NCBI GenBank assembly: GCA_039096225.1
Contig: JBBPEB010000007.1
Coordinates: forward strand, 372,001 to 436,000
From: Blastocystis sp. Blastoise
Taxonomy: Eukaryota > Sar > Bigyra > Opalinata > Blastocystidae
Length of the DNA stretch: 64,000 nt
Reading direction: 5' to 3'
Below the pieces are notes generated by a model. It saw nothing but the letters and a program-made list of their open reading frames with translations. It was not told where the DNA came from and did no database searches. A program made the translations under genes and the position numbers. Below are positions 41,801 to 53,300 of the stretch, in pieces (positions within the stretch are counted from its first letter, which is position 1; every line of letters starts with the position of its first letter).

Positions 41801-44800
41801 TGGTTAATATTCCATAAGCATGATTCTATCTCATTCATTATAAGATTTAATATCTCTTTCCATTGTTCTAGAGTAAGTAGAGGAGTATTATTATTTTCAT
41901 TATCTTTCTGTAAGATATTTAATATATTTATTTTTAATTCTTCATCTTCATCAAAGAGTGTAATAGATTGTAGTTTATTTTTCCAATTAAGGATAGACTC
42001 TGAAAGAGTAGAAGAGATAGTATAGGATTCAGTTTCAGGAATATTAGGTAATATAGTATGATTCAAATCGTATTTTAGAGTATCTAGATTACTTTTTAGA
42101 TTATTATAGTATTTCTTTAAAGCTTCAATTTCATTATCCGTAGATTTTCTGAAAGGATTATTATCAAAGAAATCATCATTCGTTTGTTTGAATTTATTAT
42201 TCATATGTATAGTGTTCGTATTATTAGAAGGAGTAGTAGTAGTAGGAGGAGGGGAAGTAGTAGAAGGAGTAGTAGTAGAAGTAGAGGGAGTAGTACTATT
42301 TATAGTAGTAGATCGATTAGTAGTAGTAGTATTATTAGTAGTAGTAGAAGGACTTAAATCCATATAGTTCTTATATTTATTATTCTTTTTATATTTATTT
42401 TTATTACTATAATTGTTTATAGGATGATTATAATTATTCTTTCTTCTATTATATCTATGTTGATTATAATCATGATTATTTCCAGGAATATTTTGAGTAT
42501 CATATCGATTTTGAGTATTCCCGTGATTATTTTGAGAAATATCATGCGTATCCATATCATCCATATTATTAGTAGTATTCTGAAGATTATTAGGAGTAGA
42601 ATCAATATGACTTCGATTTTGACCATAACCGCGATTATTTTGAGAAATATCATGAGTATTCATATACTTTTTTCTATATTGATTATTCTTTCTAGCATAT
42701 ATTTTCTTTGAGTTTCTATATTGGTTATTTGATCTATATGAATTGCCATTTCTATTCTTAATATTCTTTCCAGCATAAAAGTATTTATTTGAAGAATTCT
42801 TATCATTATAACTATTCTTTTGAGAAGGAGAATAACTATTATTCTTTCTGTATATAGTGTTGTATTTCTTAGTAGAACTATTGTTATTGAGATTATTATT
42901 ATGCCAAGATCTGTAAGTAGGAATAGAGTTATTATATATCCAGTTATAAAGTTCATTTTGAATATAATCACATATATTATTGAAGGAATTAATCATTTCG
43001 TTATTCATCTGTATAGTATTCGATTCATCAGAGGAGATAGGGAAAGGAGTAACAAGAGGTATGAGTTTATCTTCTATAAATTTGTTAAATCTAATGAAAC
43101 TTTTCCAATTTCCTAATTTATGTATAGCCATAGAAGAAAGTCGTCTTTTAGGAGTATTATCTACTTTGATAGTTTTTGAGAATTGTATAGTTTTCTGAAT
43201 ATTAATAGGAGAGTAAGTAGAAAGGAGATCTTCAGTATTAGGAATTCGAGGAGCCTTTATATAATCATCATATTTTGATTTATTCTTAGTATTCTTATTT
43301 TTATTTCCTTTTTGTGTAGAATTCTTTTTATTCTTTTGAGTTGAATTATTTGTAGAAGTATTTTCTTGAGTATTAGAAGATTCAATATCCATCATAGTAT
43401 CATTATTAGTATTCATAGTAGTAGAAGCTATTTCTTCTTGTATTTCCATAGTATTCATAGGAGTATTTGTTTCAGAATTACTCATGTTTTGATCTATATC
43501 TATATCAATATCTATAGTATTATTATTGTTTAAAATTTCATTCGTATTGATAGGAAAAGGAGTAGTAGTAGTTTCTATAGTAGTAGTAGTTTCTGTAGTA
43601 GTTTTCTTAGATTCATTTGTATCTTTATGAGTAGAAATAATAGGAGTAAAATTAAAATCTATATTAGAGAGACTTATATGATTTTCAAGAGGAATAGGAG
43701 AATCCATAGGAGAGGTAGCAGTTGAAGTGGATGTAGAAGAGATATTAATTATCGATTCATCAGAAGATATATCATAATATTCATTTTGATTCTGTATTGT
43801 AGTTGTATTATTCATTTGAGTATTAGTTTCATCAAGATTAATAGGATTTCTCTTATTTTGTATATTTTCTTCTTCATTAGCTATAGATGTAGTAATATCA
43901 TTGTTTGTAGTAATATTCATAGTATTATTTACTAAATCCTTATGAATAGATTCCTTTTGCTGATTAATATTATTTGTATTAGAATCAATAGTATTCAAAG
44001 TAGAAGGAATACTATTAATATCTATATCTAATTCCATATCTATATTTTCCATAGAACTATTAGGAGACAATTGAGTATTATTTATAGAAGGAGAAGATAT
44101 AATAGTATTGTTTATTATATTGGTATTTATTTGCTCTATATTCATAGAAGAAGATAAGTTTGTTGAATCTATATTAGAAGGAGATTCTATAGATATAGGA
44201 GATTCTATAGTAGAAGAAAGATTGACTGTAATAGGAGATTCTATAGATATAGGAGATTCTATAATAGTATGATCATCTGGATTTATAGTAGTATTCATGA
44301 TAATAGGAGTATCTATATTATTTGTAGTATTTGTAGAAGAAGAAGAAGTATGTATAGGAATAGAATTAGAATTAATTATAGAATTTGAGATAGAAGGAAT
44401 AGTAGGCTCAATAGTAGTTATAGAATCAGAAGGAACAGGAGATAAAAAGGTACCCATATTAGTATGTGTATTATCCTCAATTTCATTTTGTATATAGTTA
44501 TTTATTGTATCACTTGGAGTTATTCTTTCTTGTATAGGGATTTCATTTTGTTTCGCTACTTCATTTATTGGAGCACTAGAATTTCTATGTTTATTTGAAT
44601 AAATATTTCTGAGAGTTCGTAGTAAGTAGAACAGTGTATTCACACTTGACTGAGGGAATAACATGGAGAATGATTTTTGGCGTGTAATTCTTTTTTGAAT
44701 TCTAGGCCTATTTTTTCTTTTCTCGTAGATAAACATTAAAGTGAAGTGATTTATAAATTCCTTTAAGGATTCTATATTATTCCATTTCTTTCCATTTTTA

Positions 44801-46416
44801 TGTTTTTTTATTGTGTTATAACCAATTAGAAATTCAGGTTTTGCCGGGAAAAGCCAATTAAATTTAGTAGGAAAATCTTTAGGAGGAGAAGTAATAGTAT
44901 ATATATTAGTAGGTAATAGAATATTAAAATTATTTCCATGAGTAGTTTCAAGTATATTATCAATAGTAGGAATTTCATATTCACCAAGTATTTCATTAGG
45001 AGTATAGGTATGTACATCATCTAAAGTATCATAAGAGGATTCATGTTCTTCATCACTTAAGTTCATTGTAATTAATTCATCTTCGGAAGATATAGAAGAA
45101 TTATGTTGTATAACGTTTGATTGATTATTAGTAGTTAAAAAAGTATTATTATTAGTATTTATAGACGTATTTATTGAAGTGTTTGTAGATGATGGAGAAG
45201 ATAATTCCAATGTAGATATATTATTATTTTGAGCCCAAGAAGGAGGATTTGTATCATTTGGGAATATTCTTTGATGTAATAATTGACTAAGTGTAGGAGT
45301 AGGAGGAGAATTAGAAGATATAGGAAAATCTGAGGATTCACTAGGAGTATTTTCATTCATAGAGTTATCAATATTGTTTTCATTCAATTCCATATTTATA
45401 TTACTTTTTTGTATCTCAGCATCCATTTTATCATTCTCATCAACTACTGTTGTATCAATATTGATTACATTGCTTTCTTCAGTATTCATCGAAACATCTT
45501 TCATTTCATTTTCATTTCGTATTTCTTTACTTTGAGAGGAATTAGGAATAATTTCTTGTAGATTCTGAGTCGTTTCATTCATAGAGGGATTCATAGTAGT
45601 TTCATTCATAGTATTAGATTCATCTAAGGGTATTGTAGTAGTTTCATCATTCGTAGTACCAAAGTTCGTAGAGAATGTAGAAGTAGGTTTCATAGTATTT
45701 CGAGGATCATCATAATCAATCCAAATATTGATATCAGTAGACCAAGAGCTTTGCACAGAGTAGTTCGAGGACCATGAAGTTTTAGTAGAGGAGAAATTCC
45801 AATCATTCTTTTTCGTAGTATCATCATTTTTCGTAGATAGAGAGTTTACAGCATCCTTTGTAGACATAGTAGGTTCAACAAGTTCATCACCATCTTTCTT
45901 CTTTCTTAAACTCATAAAATCAGTACATACAGGAGACATCTTTCTCTTTTTCGCAAGTGTAGAAGTTTCAATGTAGAAGACTTCAGTTTCTAGAGGTATA
46001 GGACTGTTCTGGTTGTGTAGAGGTAATGTAGTTGTAGAGATAGATGTAGAAGAAGAAATATCCTTTTCAGGATTATTTTTGGGTTGTAAATAACCGTTAT
46101 TATTTGGTGGATCTTTCAAAGTAATAGAAGAACCACGGGAGGCTTCGGAATTTCCTGGGATTTCACATCCGGAGAAATTCTCTTTTTCCTGAATTGGAAG
46201 ACCATTCTGAGCATATTTTATTTGTTTTTGATTTTTTGAAGCCCCAAGGAATTCTTGAGTATTTCCACCATCACTAATCATCTTATCATCTTCTCTAGCA
46301 CACACAGAAGAAGAAACGGAAGAATTCTGACCTTTATAAACTGATTGTAAAAGATCATGTTGGAGTTTTGACTCCGGAACAGAAGCATTGTTACTTATTT
46401 GGATTGCTGATTGCAT
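38806..46416 (-). CDS. LINE polyprotein: reverse transcriptase + zinc knuckle + restriction-like endonuclease (element 1)
   Basis: Start chosen at ATG 46416 (MQSAIQISNNASVPESKLQ), because homology to the second copy begins here and the upstream open frame only runs through target DNA; 2,536 residues. The N-terminal ~1,400 residues are Ser/Thr/Asn-rich and end in a basic Asn/Arg/Tyr/Lys-rich segment, a plausible nucleic-acid-binding region. No C2H2 or Myb finger was recognised. Reverse transcriptase about 1640-2080: FLDLEKAYDTVP, GIRQGDPLSPLLFNIIL and the catalytic AYAYADDIVLL at about 1888. A CCHC-like knuckle CPYC...H...C lies at about 2312. The restriction-like endonuclease RPDIIITSEKE...EIGVTYE lies at about 2397. 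The order is RT, zinc knuckle, RLE, as in R2/CRE/NeSL-type LINEs. It makes and inserts cDNA by target-primed reverse transcription. No stops or frameshifts. Confidence 0.9.
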   Translation of the reverse strand: MQSAIQISNNASVPESKLQHDLLQSVYKGQNSSVSSSVCAREDDKMISDGGNTQEFLGASKNQKQIKYAQNGLPIQEKENFSGCEIPGNSEASRGSSITLKDPPNNNGYLQPKNNPEKDISSSTSISTTTLPLHNQNSPIPLETEVFYIETSTLAKKRKMSPVCTDFMSLRKKKDGDELVEPTMSTKDAVNSLSTKNDDTTKKNDWNFSSTKTSWSSNYSVQSSWSTDINIWIDYDDPRNTMKPTSTFSTNFGTTNDETTTIPLDESNTMNETTMNPSMNETTQNLQEIIPNSSQSKEIRNENEMKDVSMNTEESNVINIDTTVVDENDKMDAEIQKSNINMELNENNIDNSMNENTPSESSDFPISSNSPPTPTLSQLLHQRIFPNDTNPPSWAQNNNISTLELSSPSSTNTSINTSINTNNNTFLTTNNQSNVIQHNSSISSEDELITMNLSDEEHESSYDTLDDVHTYTPNEILGEYEIPTIDNILETTHGNNFNILLPTNIYTITSPPKDFPTKFNWLFPAKPEFLIGYNTIKKHKNGKKWNNIESLKEFINHFTLMFIYEKRKNRPRIQKRITRQKSFSMLFPQSSVNTLFYLLRTLRNIYSNKHRNSSAPINEVAKQNEIPIQERITPSDTINNYIQNEIEDNTHTNMGTFLSPVPSDSITTIEPTIPSISNSIINSNSIPIHTSSSSTNTTNNIDTPIIMNTTINPDDHTIIESPISIESPITVNLSSTIESPISIESPSNIDSTNLSSSMNIEQINTNIINNTIISSPSINNTQLSPNSSMENIDMELDIDINSIPSTLNTIDSNTNNINQQKESIHKDLVNNTMNITTNNDITTSIANEEENIQNKRNPINLDETNTQMNNTTTIQNQNEYYDISSDESIINISSTSTSTATSPMDSPIPLENHISLSNIDFNFTPIISTHKDTNESKKTTTETTTTIETTTTPFPINTNEILNNNNTIDIDIDIDQNMSNSETNTPMNTMEIQEEIASTTMNTNNDTMMDIESSNTQENTSTNNSTQKNKKNSTQKGNKNKNTKNKSKYDDYIKAPRIPNTEDLLSTYSPINIQKTIQFSKTIKVDNTPKRRLSSMAIHKLGNWKSFIRFNKFIEDKLIPLVTPFPISSDESNTIQMNNEMINSFNNICDYIQNELYNWIYNNSIPTYRSWHNNNLNNNSSTKKYNTIYRKNNSYSPSQKNSYNDKNSSNKYFYAGKNIKNRNGNSYRSNNQYRNSKKIYARKNNQYRKKYMNTHDISQNNRGYGQNRSHIDSTPNNLQNTTNNMDDMDTHDISQNNHGNTQNRYDTQNIPGNNHDYNQHRYNRRKNNYNHPINNYSNKNKYKKNNKYKNYMDLSPSTTTNNTTTTNRSTTINSTTPSTSTTTPSTTSPPPTTTTPSNNTNTIHMNNKFKQTNDDFFDNNPFRKSTDNEIEALKKYYNNLKSNLDTLKYDLNHTILPNIPETESYTISSTLSESILNWKNKLQSITLFDEDEELKINILNILQKDNENNNTPLLTLEQWKEILNLIMNEIESCLWNINQLKEAKIRITSINDAKKIQSEFDKNTKAFLRSKVFSKTTPRYCEIPSKDLQEQFTKLYDSQETSDNILLPDIIKSNTKQLLNPPALNKITYERIKHALKFLPNNSTPGPNGLPYEVYKYSSSACSLLAYILEICRSNGITLKSWSSSITCLLDKNKSDPSSLGNWRPLALQNTESKILSSIMVTYMNELNNKQNFMSKYQKGFISGIPGCEELNFILQNYIANFKLSRRAKTAAYFTFLDLEKAYDTVPQRLMHQILQYMNFPIDFRNIILSLYSSANTVIRLTKNSYTDPIYLKRGIRQGDPLSPLLFNIILNPLLNYLNNNQAMMMNIKDNTTPNNPIVISESNAYAYADDIVLLANNKEDTEVLLGKVKEILNIYHMKLSVNKCKCLAMKYSNDGNRKLTYTPPPPTYNNEVITLLKDTEIQRYLGCPMGESITKRREFWVNTLDEIKEKINSLNTIPISPHQKLITLRQYIIPCIEFLARNGDTNILKIKELDVLIRNNVKNWNGCSSVWPKDFYSTSIRDGGLGVTLLLDRYYIGKASLLVRIANSNDINIRNTLYYALRYTTLQNSLYVINDPINYMRGHIPTEIPETRKKDLVFFNLSINNINKPLKAKKENNTVIPLDIDFTTLNHPFPYIRKAIDAIVALNMDICYYENNPKNGAGIRIRSTDNSISKFIEAKDVKRKMCKLLNESLKIRHASMLKEYSYLQYTKYLNNNISCNKWIYKTKHINPSKYCALLNLRMRTLYTGEMAYRRQDPKGKKPTLHDTVALCPYCLKTKNESKIHSQTHIMTTCARISRNENGHDLISKRHNEIRECLTRSLAKTLPYTIFKVNQEKSMNTILYDGKNKEEWANRRPDIIITSEKEIRMVEIGVTYEQVDGTRDTLLEMKHTKDHSYDEAIQKLQHDFPNKQISYYTVIIGASGTIPESTIHNISQVSKLKGRYLYFLISKINDIVLEWAYKYWRLSLSDSRLITKNISRLHSSAAHIELTQRNME

Positions 46417-46428
46417 GAGGATAAAAAT

Positions 46429-46470
46429 AAAATGTAAAAAAGAAATCGCCTGATAGGGGGATCGAACCCC
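46429..46470 (-). repeat. Target-site duplication copy 2, between the two elements
   Basis: 42 bp, the same as 55021-55061 except for one extra T (gaaatcgcc versus gaaacgcc). It marks the 3' boundary of element 2 and the 5' boundary of element 1. It contains a B box at 46459-46468 but no A box, so it is a half tRNA gene. Confidence 0.92.
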
Positions 46471-46785
46471 AAGTGTTAGCCAATTAAAGTAACCATTTGT
46501 ACCAGAGAGAACGGTACACAAACAGAAAAAGAACATAAAAAAATTAAAATAAATTTAAAATATCATTTAATAACTTTTGTTCATTTTGTTTTGTTTAAGT
46601 ATGTTTTACCACGGGGATATCACAACACATGTATTTCATATGCACCTTAAAATAACCAATAGGACTCTCTGAATGGGATTTGTGTACTGATACCAGATCT
46701 AGTAACACAATTTTAACACCTCCCAAGCATTTCTGGGATATAGCTGATGTATAGGTACAATATACCTTTCATATCACGACTATAT
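46471..46785 (-). ncRNA. Conserved 3'-terminal region of element 2 with end hairpin
   Basis: Nearly identical to 37972-38290. The terminal hairpin GTACC/GGTAC lies at 46499-46517. Likely template-recognition RNA for target-primed reverse transcription; inferred from its conservation and terminal position. Confidence 0.5.
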
Positions 46786-47301
46786 ATATGTAATTAATAT
46801 AATTTAATTGATTTAATTAATATTAAAGGTTAATAAGTAGTAGAATAATTTTTTAAGTAATATTTTTAAGATAAGAGTTTAATAAATAGTAAGTAAGAGA
46901 AAAAGAGAAAATTCAATCTATAAATATATAGATATTCAATCAGAGCTGATTATAAATTCAATCAGTATAAATAAGTTTTCATTAAATAGAATTAGAATAA
47001 GATATAAAGAAAAGATTTCAATAAAAAGATATATATAAAAAGTAGTAAATTATAAAATCAAGTAAAAGTAATATATCCAATATAATATATAGAGGATAGG
47101 GAGTAGATATATATAGTAAGTATAATATAAAGTAGAATTATTAATATAATATCCATTGTAATATGTAGAGGATAAGTAGTAGATAAATTTCATCAATATA
47201 GTATAAGTAGAAGTAGTATATTCAATATAGTATATGGAGGATGAATAGAAGTATTATAGAGGATAATTAGTAGTATATATTATTCCATATAGTAATATAT
47301 A

Positions 47302-50300
47302 TTATTCAATATTTCGTTGAGTTAGTTCAATATGAGCAGCAGAAGAATGTAGTCTAGAAATATTTTTTGTAATTAGTCTAGAATCAGAAAGAGATAGTCT
47401 CCAATACTTATAGGCCCATTCTAAGACTATATCATTAATTTTTGATATTAAAAAGTATAAGTATCTTCCTTTGAGTTTTGAGACTTGAGATATATTATGA
47501 ATAGTAGATTCAGGAATTGTCCCAGAGGCACCAAGTATAACAGTATAGTAGGAGATTTGTTTATTAGGGAAATCATGTTGTAATTTTTGTATAGCTTCAT
47601 CATATGAATGATCTTTAGTATGTTTCATTTCTAAGATAGTATCACGAGTTCCATCTACTTGTTCATAAGTAACACCAATTTCTACCATTCTTATTTCTTT
47701 CTCACTTGTAATTATAATATCTGGACGACGATTAGCCCATTCCTCTTTATTCTTACCATCATATAGAATAGTATTCATTGATTTTTCTTGATTGACTTTA
47801 TAAATAGTATAAGGAAGAGCTTTTGCCAAAGATCTAGTTAAACATTCTCGTATTTCATTATGTCTTTTGCTAATCAGATCGTGTCCATTTTCATTTCTAG
47901 AGATTCTAGCACAAGTAGTCATGATGTGTGTTTGACTATGTATTCTTGATTCATTTTTAGTTTTCAAACAATAAGGACATAAAGCGACAGTATCATGTAG
48001 AGTAGGTTTCTTTCCTTTCGGATCTTGTCTTCTATAAGCCATCTCACCAGTATATAGGGTTCTCATTCGAAGATTCAATAAGGCACAGTATTTTGAAGGA
48101 TTAATATGTTTTGTTTTGTATATCCATTTGTTACACGATATATTATTATTCAAATATTTAGTATATTGCAAATAGGAGTATTCTTTCAGCATAGAAGCAT
48201 GTCTTATTTTCAAAGATTCATTTAATAATTTACACATCTTACGTTTCACATCTTTCGCTTCTATAAATTTCGATATACTATTATCAGTACTTCTTATTCT
48301 TATTCCAGCTCCATTTTTCGGATTATTTTCATAGTAACATATGTCCATGTTTAAAGCAACTATAGCATCAATTGCTTTTCTTATATAAGGGAAGGGATGG
48401 TTCAGTGTAGTAAAGTCTATATCTAGAGGAATAATAGTATTATTTTCTTTCTTTGCTTTTAAGGGTTTGTTAATATTGTTGATAGATAGATTAAAGAATA
48501 CCAAATCTTTCTTTCTAGTTTCAGGGATTTCAGTAGGAATATGGCCTCTCATATAGTTTATTGGATCATTAATCACATATAGAGAATTTTGTAGAGTAGT
48601 ATATCTAAGAGCATAATATAAAGTATTTCTAATATTTATATCATTTGAATTAGCCATTCTTACCAGTAGAGAAGCTTTACCAATATAGTACCTATCTAAC
48701 AACGAAGTAACACCAAGTCCACCATCTCGTATTGAAGTGCTATAAAAGTCTTTAGGCCAGACAGAAGAACATCCATTCCAATTCTTAACATTATTTCTTA
48801 TTAGTACATCCAGTTCTTTTATTTTAAGTATATTAGTATCACCATTTCTAGCCAAGAATTCAATACAAGGAATAATATATTGACGAAGAGTTATTAATTT
48901 TTGATGAGGACTAATAGGAATAGTATTTAAAGAATTTATTTTTTCTTTGATTTCATCTAACGTATTCACCCAGAATTCTCTTCGTTTAGTAATGGATTCA
49001 CCCATAGGACATCCTAAATATCTTTGGATTTCAGTATCTTTAAGTAGAGTAATCACTTCATTATTATAAGTAGGAGGAGGAGGAGTATACGTAAGTTTTC
49101 TATTTCCATCATTGGAATATTTCATCGCTAAACACTTACATTTATTAACCGATAGTTTCATATGATATATATTAAGTATTTCTTTTACCTTTCCTAAAAG
49201 AACTTCCGTATCTTCTTTATTGTTAGCTAGCAGGACGATATCATCTGCATAAGCATAAGCATTACTTTCTGATATAACAATAGGATTATTAGGAGTAGTG
49301 TTATCTTTAATATTCATCATCATGGCTTGATTATTGTTCAGGTAATTCAATAAAGGATTAAGTATAATATTGAATAGAAGAGGAGATAGGGGATCACCTT
49401 GTCTTATTCCACGCTTTAAGTATATAGGATCTGTATATGAATTTTTGGTTAATCTTATAACAGTATTAGCAGAAGAGTATAAGGATAGAATAATATTTCT
49501 GAAGTCTATAGGGAAGTTCATATATTGAAGAATTTGATGCATTAATCTTTGAGGTACCGTATCATAGGCCTTCTCCAAGTCGAGGAAAGTAAAATAGGCA
49601 GCAGTTTTAGCTCTTCTAGATAGTTTAAAGTTAGCTATGTAGTTTTGTAGTATGAAATTAAGTTCTTCACAACCAGGTATTCCAGATATAAATCCTTTTT
49701 GATATTTTGACATAAAGTTTTGTTTATTGTTTAGTTCATTCATGTAGGTAACCATTATAGAAGAAAGTATTTTTGATTCAGTATTTTGTAAAGCCAAAGG
49801 TCTCCAGTTTCCTAAGCTACTAGGATCCGATTTATTTTTGTCTAGTAGGCAAGTGATAGAGGAACTCCAAGATTTTAGAGTAATACCATTCGAACGACAT
49901 ATTTCTAATATATAAGCCAATAGAGAACAAGCAGAAGAGGAGTATTTGTAAACTTCATAAGGGAGACCATTAGGACCAGGAGTACTGTTATTTGGTAAAA
50001 ATTTTAATGCATGTCTAATTCTTTCATAGGTTATCTTATTAAGGGCAGGAGGATTTAGTAATTGTTTAGTATTTGATTTTATAATATCTGGAAGTAATAT
50101 ATTATCTGAAGTTTCTTGTGAATCATATAGTTTCGTAAATTGTTCTTGTAAATCCTTAGAAGGTATTTCACAATATCTAGGAGTAGTTTTAGAGAATACT
50201 TTACTTCTTAAGAAAGCTTTAGTATTCTTATCAAATTCGGATTGTATTTTCTTAGCATCATTAATAGAAGTAATTCTTATTTTAGCTTCTTTAAGTTGGT

Positions 50301-53300
50301 TAATATTCCATAAGCATGATTCTATCTCATTCATTATAAGATTTAATATCTCTTTCCATTGTTCTAGAGTAAGTAGAGGAGTATTATTATTTTCATTATC
50401 TTTCTGTAAGATATTTAATATATTTATTTTTAATTCTTCATCTTCATCAAAGAGTGTAATAGATTGTAGTTTATTTTTCCAATTAAGGATAGACTCAGAA
50501 AGAGTAGAAGAGATAGTATAGGATTCAGTTTCAGGAATATTAGGTAATATAGTATGATTCAAATCGTATTTTAGAGTATCTAGATTACTTTTTAGATTAT
50601 TATAGTATTTCTTTAAAGCTTCAATTTCATTATCCGTAGATTTTCTGAAAGGATTATTATCAAAGAAATCATCATTCGTTTGTTTGAAATTATTATTCAT
50701 ATGTATAGTGTTAGTATTATTAGTAGGAGTAGTAGTAGTAGGAGGAGGGGAAGTAGTAGGAGGAGAAGCAGTAGAAGGAGAAGTAGTATCAGTAGAGGGA
50801 GTAGTACCATTTATAGTAGTAGATCGATTAGTAGTAGTAGTAGTAGAAGGACTTAAATCCATATAGTTCTTATATTTTTTATTCTTTTTATATTTGTTTT
50901 TATTACTATAATTGTTTATAGGATGATTATAATTATTCTTTCTTCTATTATATCTATGTTGATTATAATCATGATTATTTCCAGGAATATTTTGAGTATC
51001 ATATCGATTTTGAGTATTCCCATGATTATTCTGAGAAATATCATGAGTATTCATAGCATCCGTATTATTAGTAGTATTCTGAAGATTATTAGGAGAAGAA
51101 CCAGTATAGTTTTGATTTTGACCATAACCGCGATTATTTTGAGAAATATCATGCATATCCATATACTTCTTTCTATATTGATTATTCTTTCTAGTATATG
51201 TTTTCTTTAAGTTTCTATATTGGTTATTTGATCTATATGAATTGCTATTTCTATTTTTTCCAGCATAAGAATATTTATTTGAAGAATTCTTATCATTATA
51301 GTTATTCCTTTGAGAAGGAGAATAACTATTATTCTTTCTGTATATAGTATTATATTTCTTAATAGAACTGTTGTTATTGAGATTATTATCATGCCAAGAT
51401 CTATAAGTAGGAATAGAATTATTATATATCCAGTTATAAAGTTCATTTTGAATATAATCACATATATTATTGAAGGAATTAATCATTTCGTTATTCATCT
51501 GTATAGTATTCGATTCATCAGAGGAGTTAGGGAAAGGAGTAACAAGAGGTATGAGTTTATCTTCTATAAATTTGTTAAATCTAATGAAACTTTTCCAATT
51601 TCCTAATTTATGTATAGCCATGGAAGAAAGTCGTCTTTTAGGAGTATTATCTACTTTGATAGTTTTTGAGAATTGTATAGTTTTCTGAATATTAATAGGA
51701 GAGTAAGTAGAAAGGAGATCTTCAGTATTAGGAATTCGAGGAGCCTTTATATAATCATCATATTTTGATTTATTCTTAGTATTCTTATTTCTATTTCCTT
51801 TTTGTGTAGAATTCTTTTTATTCTTTTGAGTTGAATTATTTGTAGAAGTATTTTCTTGAGTATTAGAAGATTCAATATCCATCATAGTATCATTATTAGT
51901 ATTCATAGTAGTAGAAGCTATTTCTTCTTGTATTTCCATAGTATTCATAGGAGTATTTGTTTCAGAATTACTCATGTTTTGATCTATATCTATATCAATA
52001 TCTATAGTATTATTATTGTTTAAAATTTCATTCGTATTGATAGGAAGAGGAGTAGTAGTAGTTTCTATAGTAGTAGTAGTTTCTGTAGTAGTCTTCTTAG
52101 ATCCATTTATGTCTTTTTGAGTAGAATTAAGTGGAGTAAAATTAAAATCTATATTCGAGAGACTTATATGATTTTCAAGAGGAATAGGAGAATTCATAGG
52201 AGAGGTAGTAGTTGAAGTGGATGTAGAAGAAATATTAATTATCGATTCATCAGAAGATACATCATAGTATTCATTTCGATTCTGTATTGTAGTTGTATTA
52301 TTCATTTGAGTATTAGTTTCATCAAGATTAATAGTATTTCTCTTATTTTGTGTATTTTCTTCTTCATTAGTTATAGATGTAGTAATCTCCTTGTTTGTAG
52401 TAATATTCATAGTATTATTTACTAAATCCTTATGGATAGATTCCTTTTGCTGATTAATATTATTTGTATTAGAATCGATAGTATTCAAAGTAGAAGGAAT
52501 ACTATTAATATCTATATCTAATTCCATATCTATATTTTCTATAGAACTATTAGGAGACAATTGAGTATTATTTATAGAAGGAGAAGATATAATAGTATTG
52601 TTTATTATATTGGTATTTATTTGATCTATATTCATAGAAGAAGATAAGTTTGTTGAATCTATATTAGAAGGAGATTCTATAGATATAGGAGATTCTATAG
52701 TAGAAGAAATATTGACTGTAATAGGAGATTCTATAGATATAGAAGATTCTATTATAGTATGATCATCTGGATTTATAGTAGTATTCATGATAATAGGAGT
52801 ATCAATATTATTTGTAGTATTTGTAGAAGAAGAAGAAATATGTATAGGAATAGAATTAGAATTAATTATAGAATTTGAGATAGAAGGAATAGTAGGTTCA
52901 ATAGTAGTTATAGAATCAGAAGGAACAGGAGATAAAAAGGTACCCATATTAGTATGTGTATTATCCTCAATTTCATTTTGTATATAGTTATTTGTTGTAT
53001 CACTTGGAGTTATTCTTTCTTGTATAGGGATTTCATTTTGTTTCGCTACTTCATTTATTGGAGCACTAGAATTTCTATGTTTATTTGAATAAATATTTCT
53101 GAGAGTTCGTAGTAAGTAGAACAGTGTATTCACACTTGACTGAGGGAATAACATGGAGAATGCTTTTTGGCGGGTAATTCTTTTTTGAATTCTAGGCCTA
53201 TTTTTTCTTTTCTCGTAGATAAACATTAAAGTGAAGTGATTTATAAATTCCTTTAAGGATTCTATATTATTCCATTTCTTTCCATTTTTATGTTTTTTTA

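Larger units (their letters stand above)
37972..46428 (-). mobile_element. RLE-type LINE, element 1 (downstream copy), full length
   Basis: About 8.46 kb non-LTR retrotransposon flanked by 41/42 bp direct repeats of the tRNA-Lys 3' region. It has a single long ORF, an 834-nt 3' UTR and no poly(A) tail; the 3' end is exactly ...AACACTT next to GGGGTTCGATCC. Only about 12 nt separate the duplication from the start codon. It lies head-to-tail behind element 2. The ORF is intact, so insertion is recent or the element is under selection. Confidence 0.9.

Noticed and set aside
42424-42711. Plus-strand open frames rich in Ile/Met within both LINE copies (also 50923-51210, 43297 and 52787 areas)
   Set aside because: They are antisense shadows of the Asn/Arg/Ser-rich ORF, occur at the same places in both elements, and have no start context or known motif.
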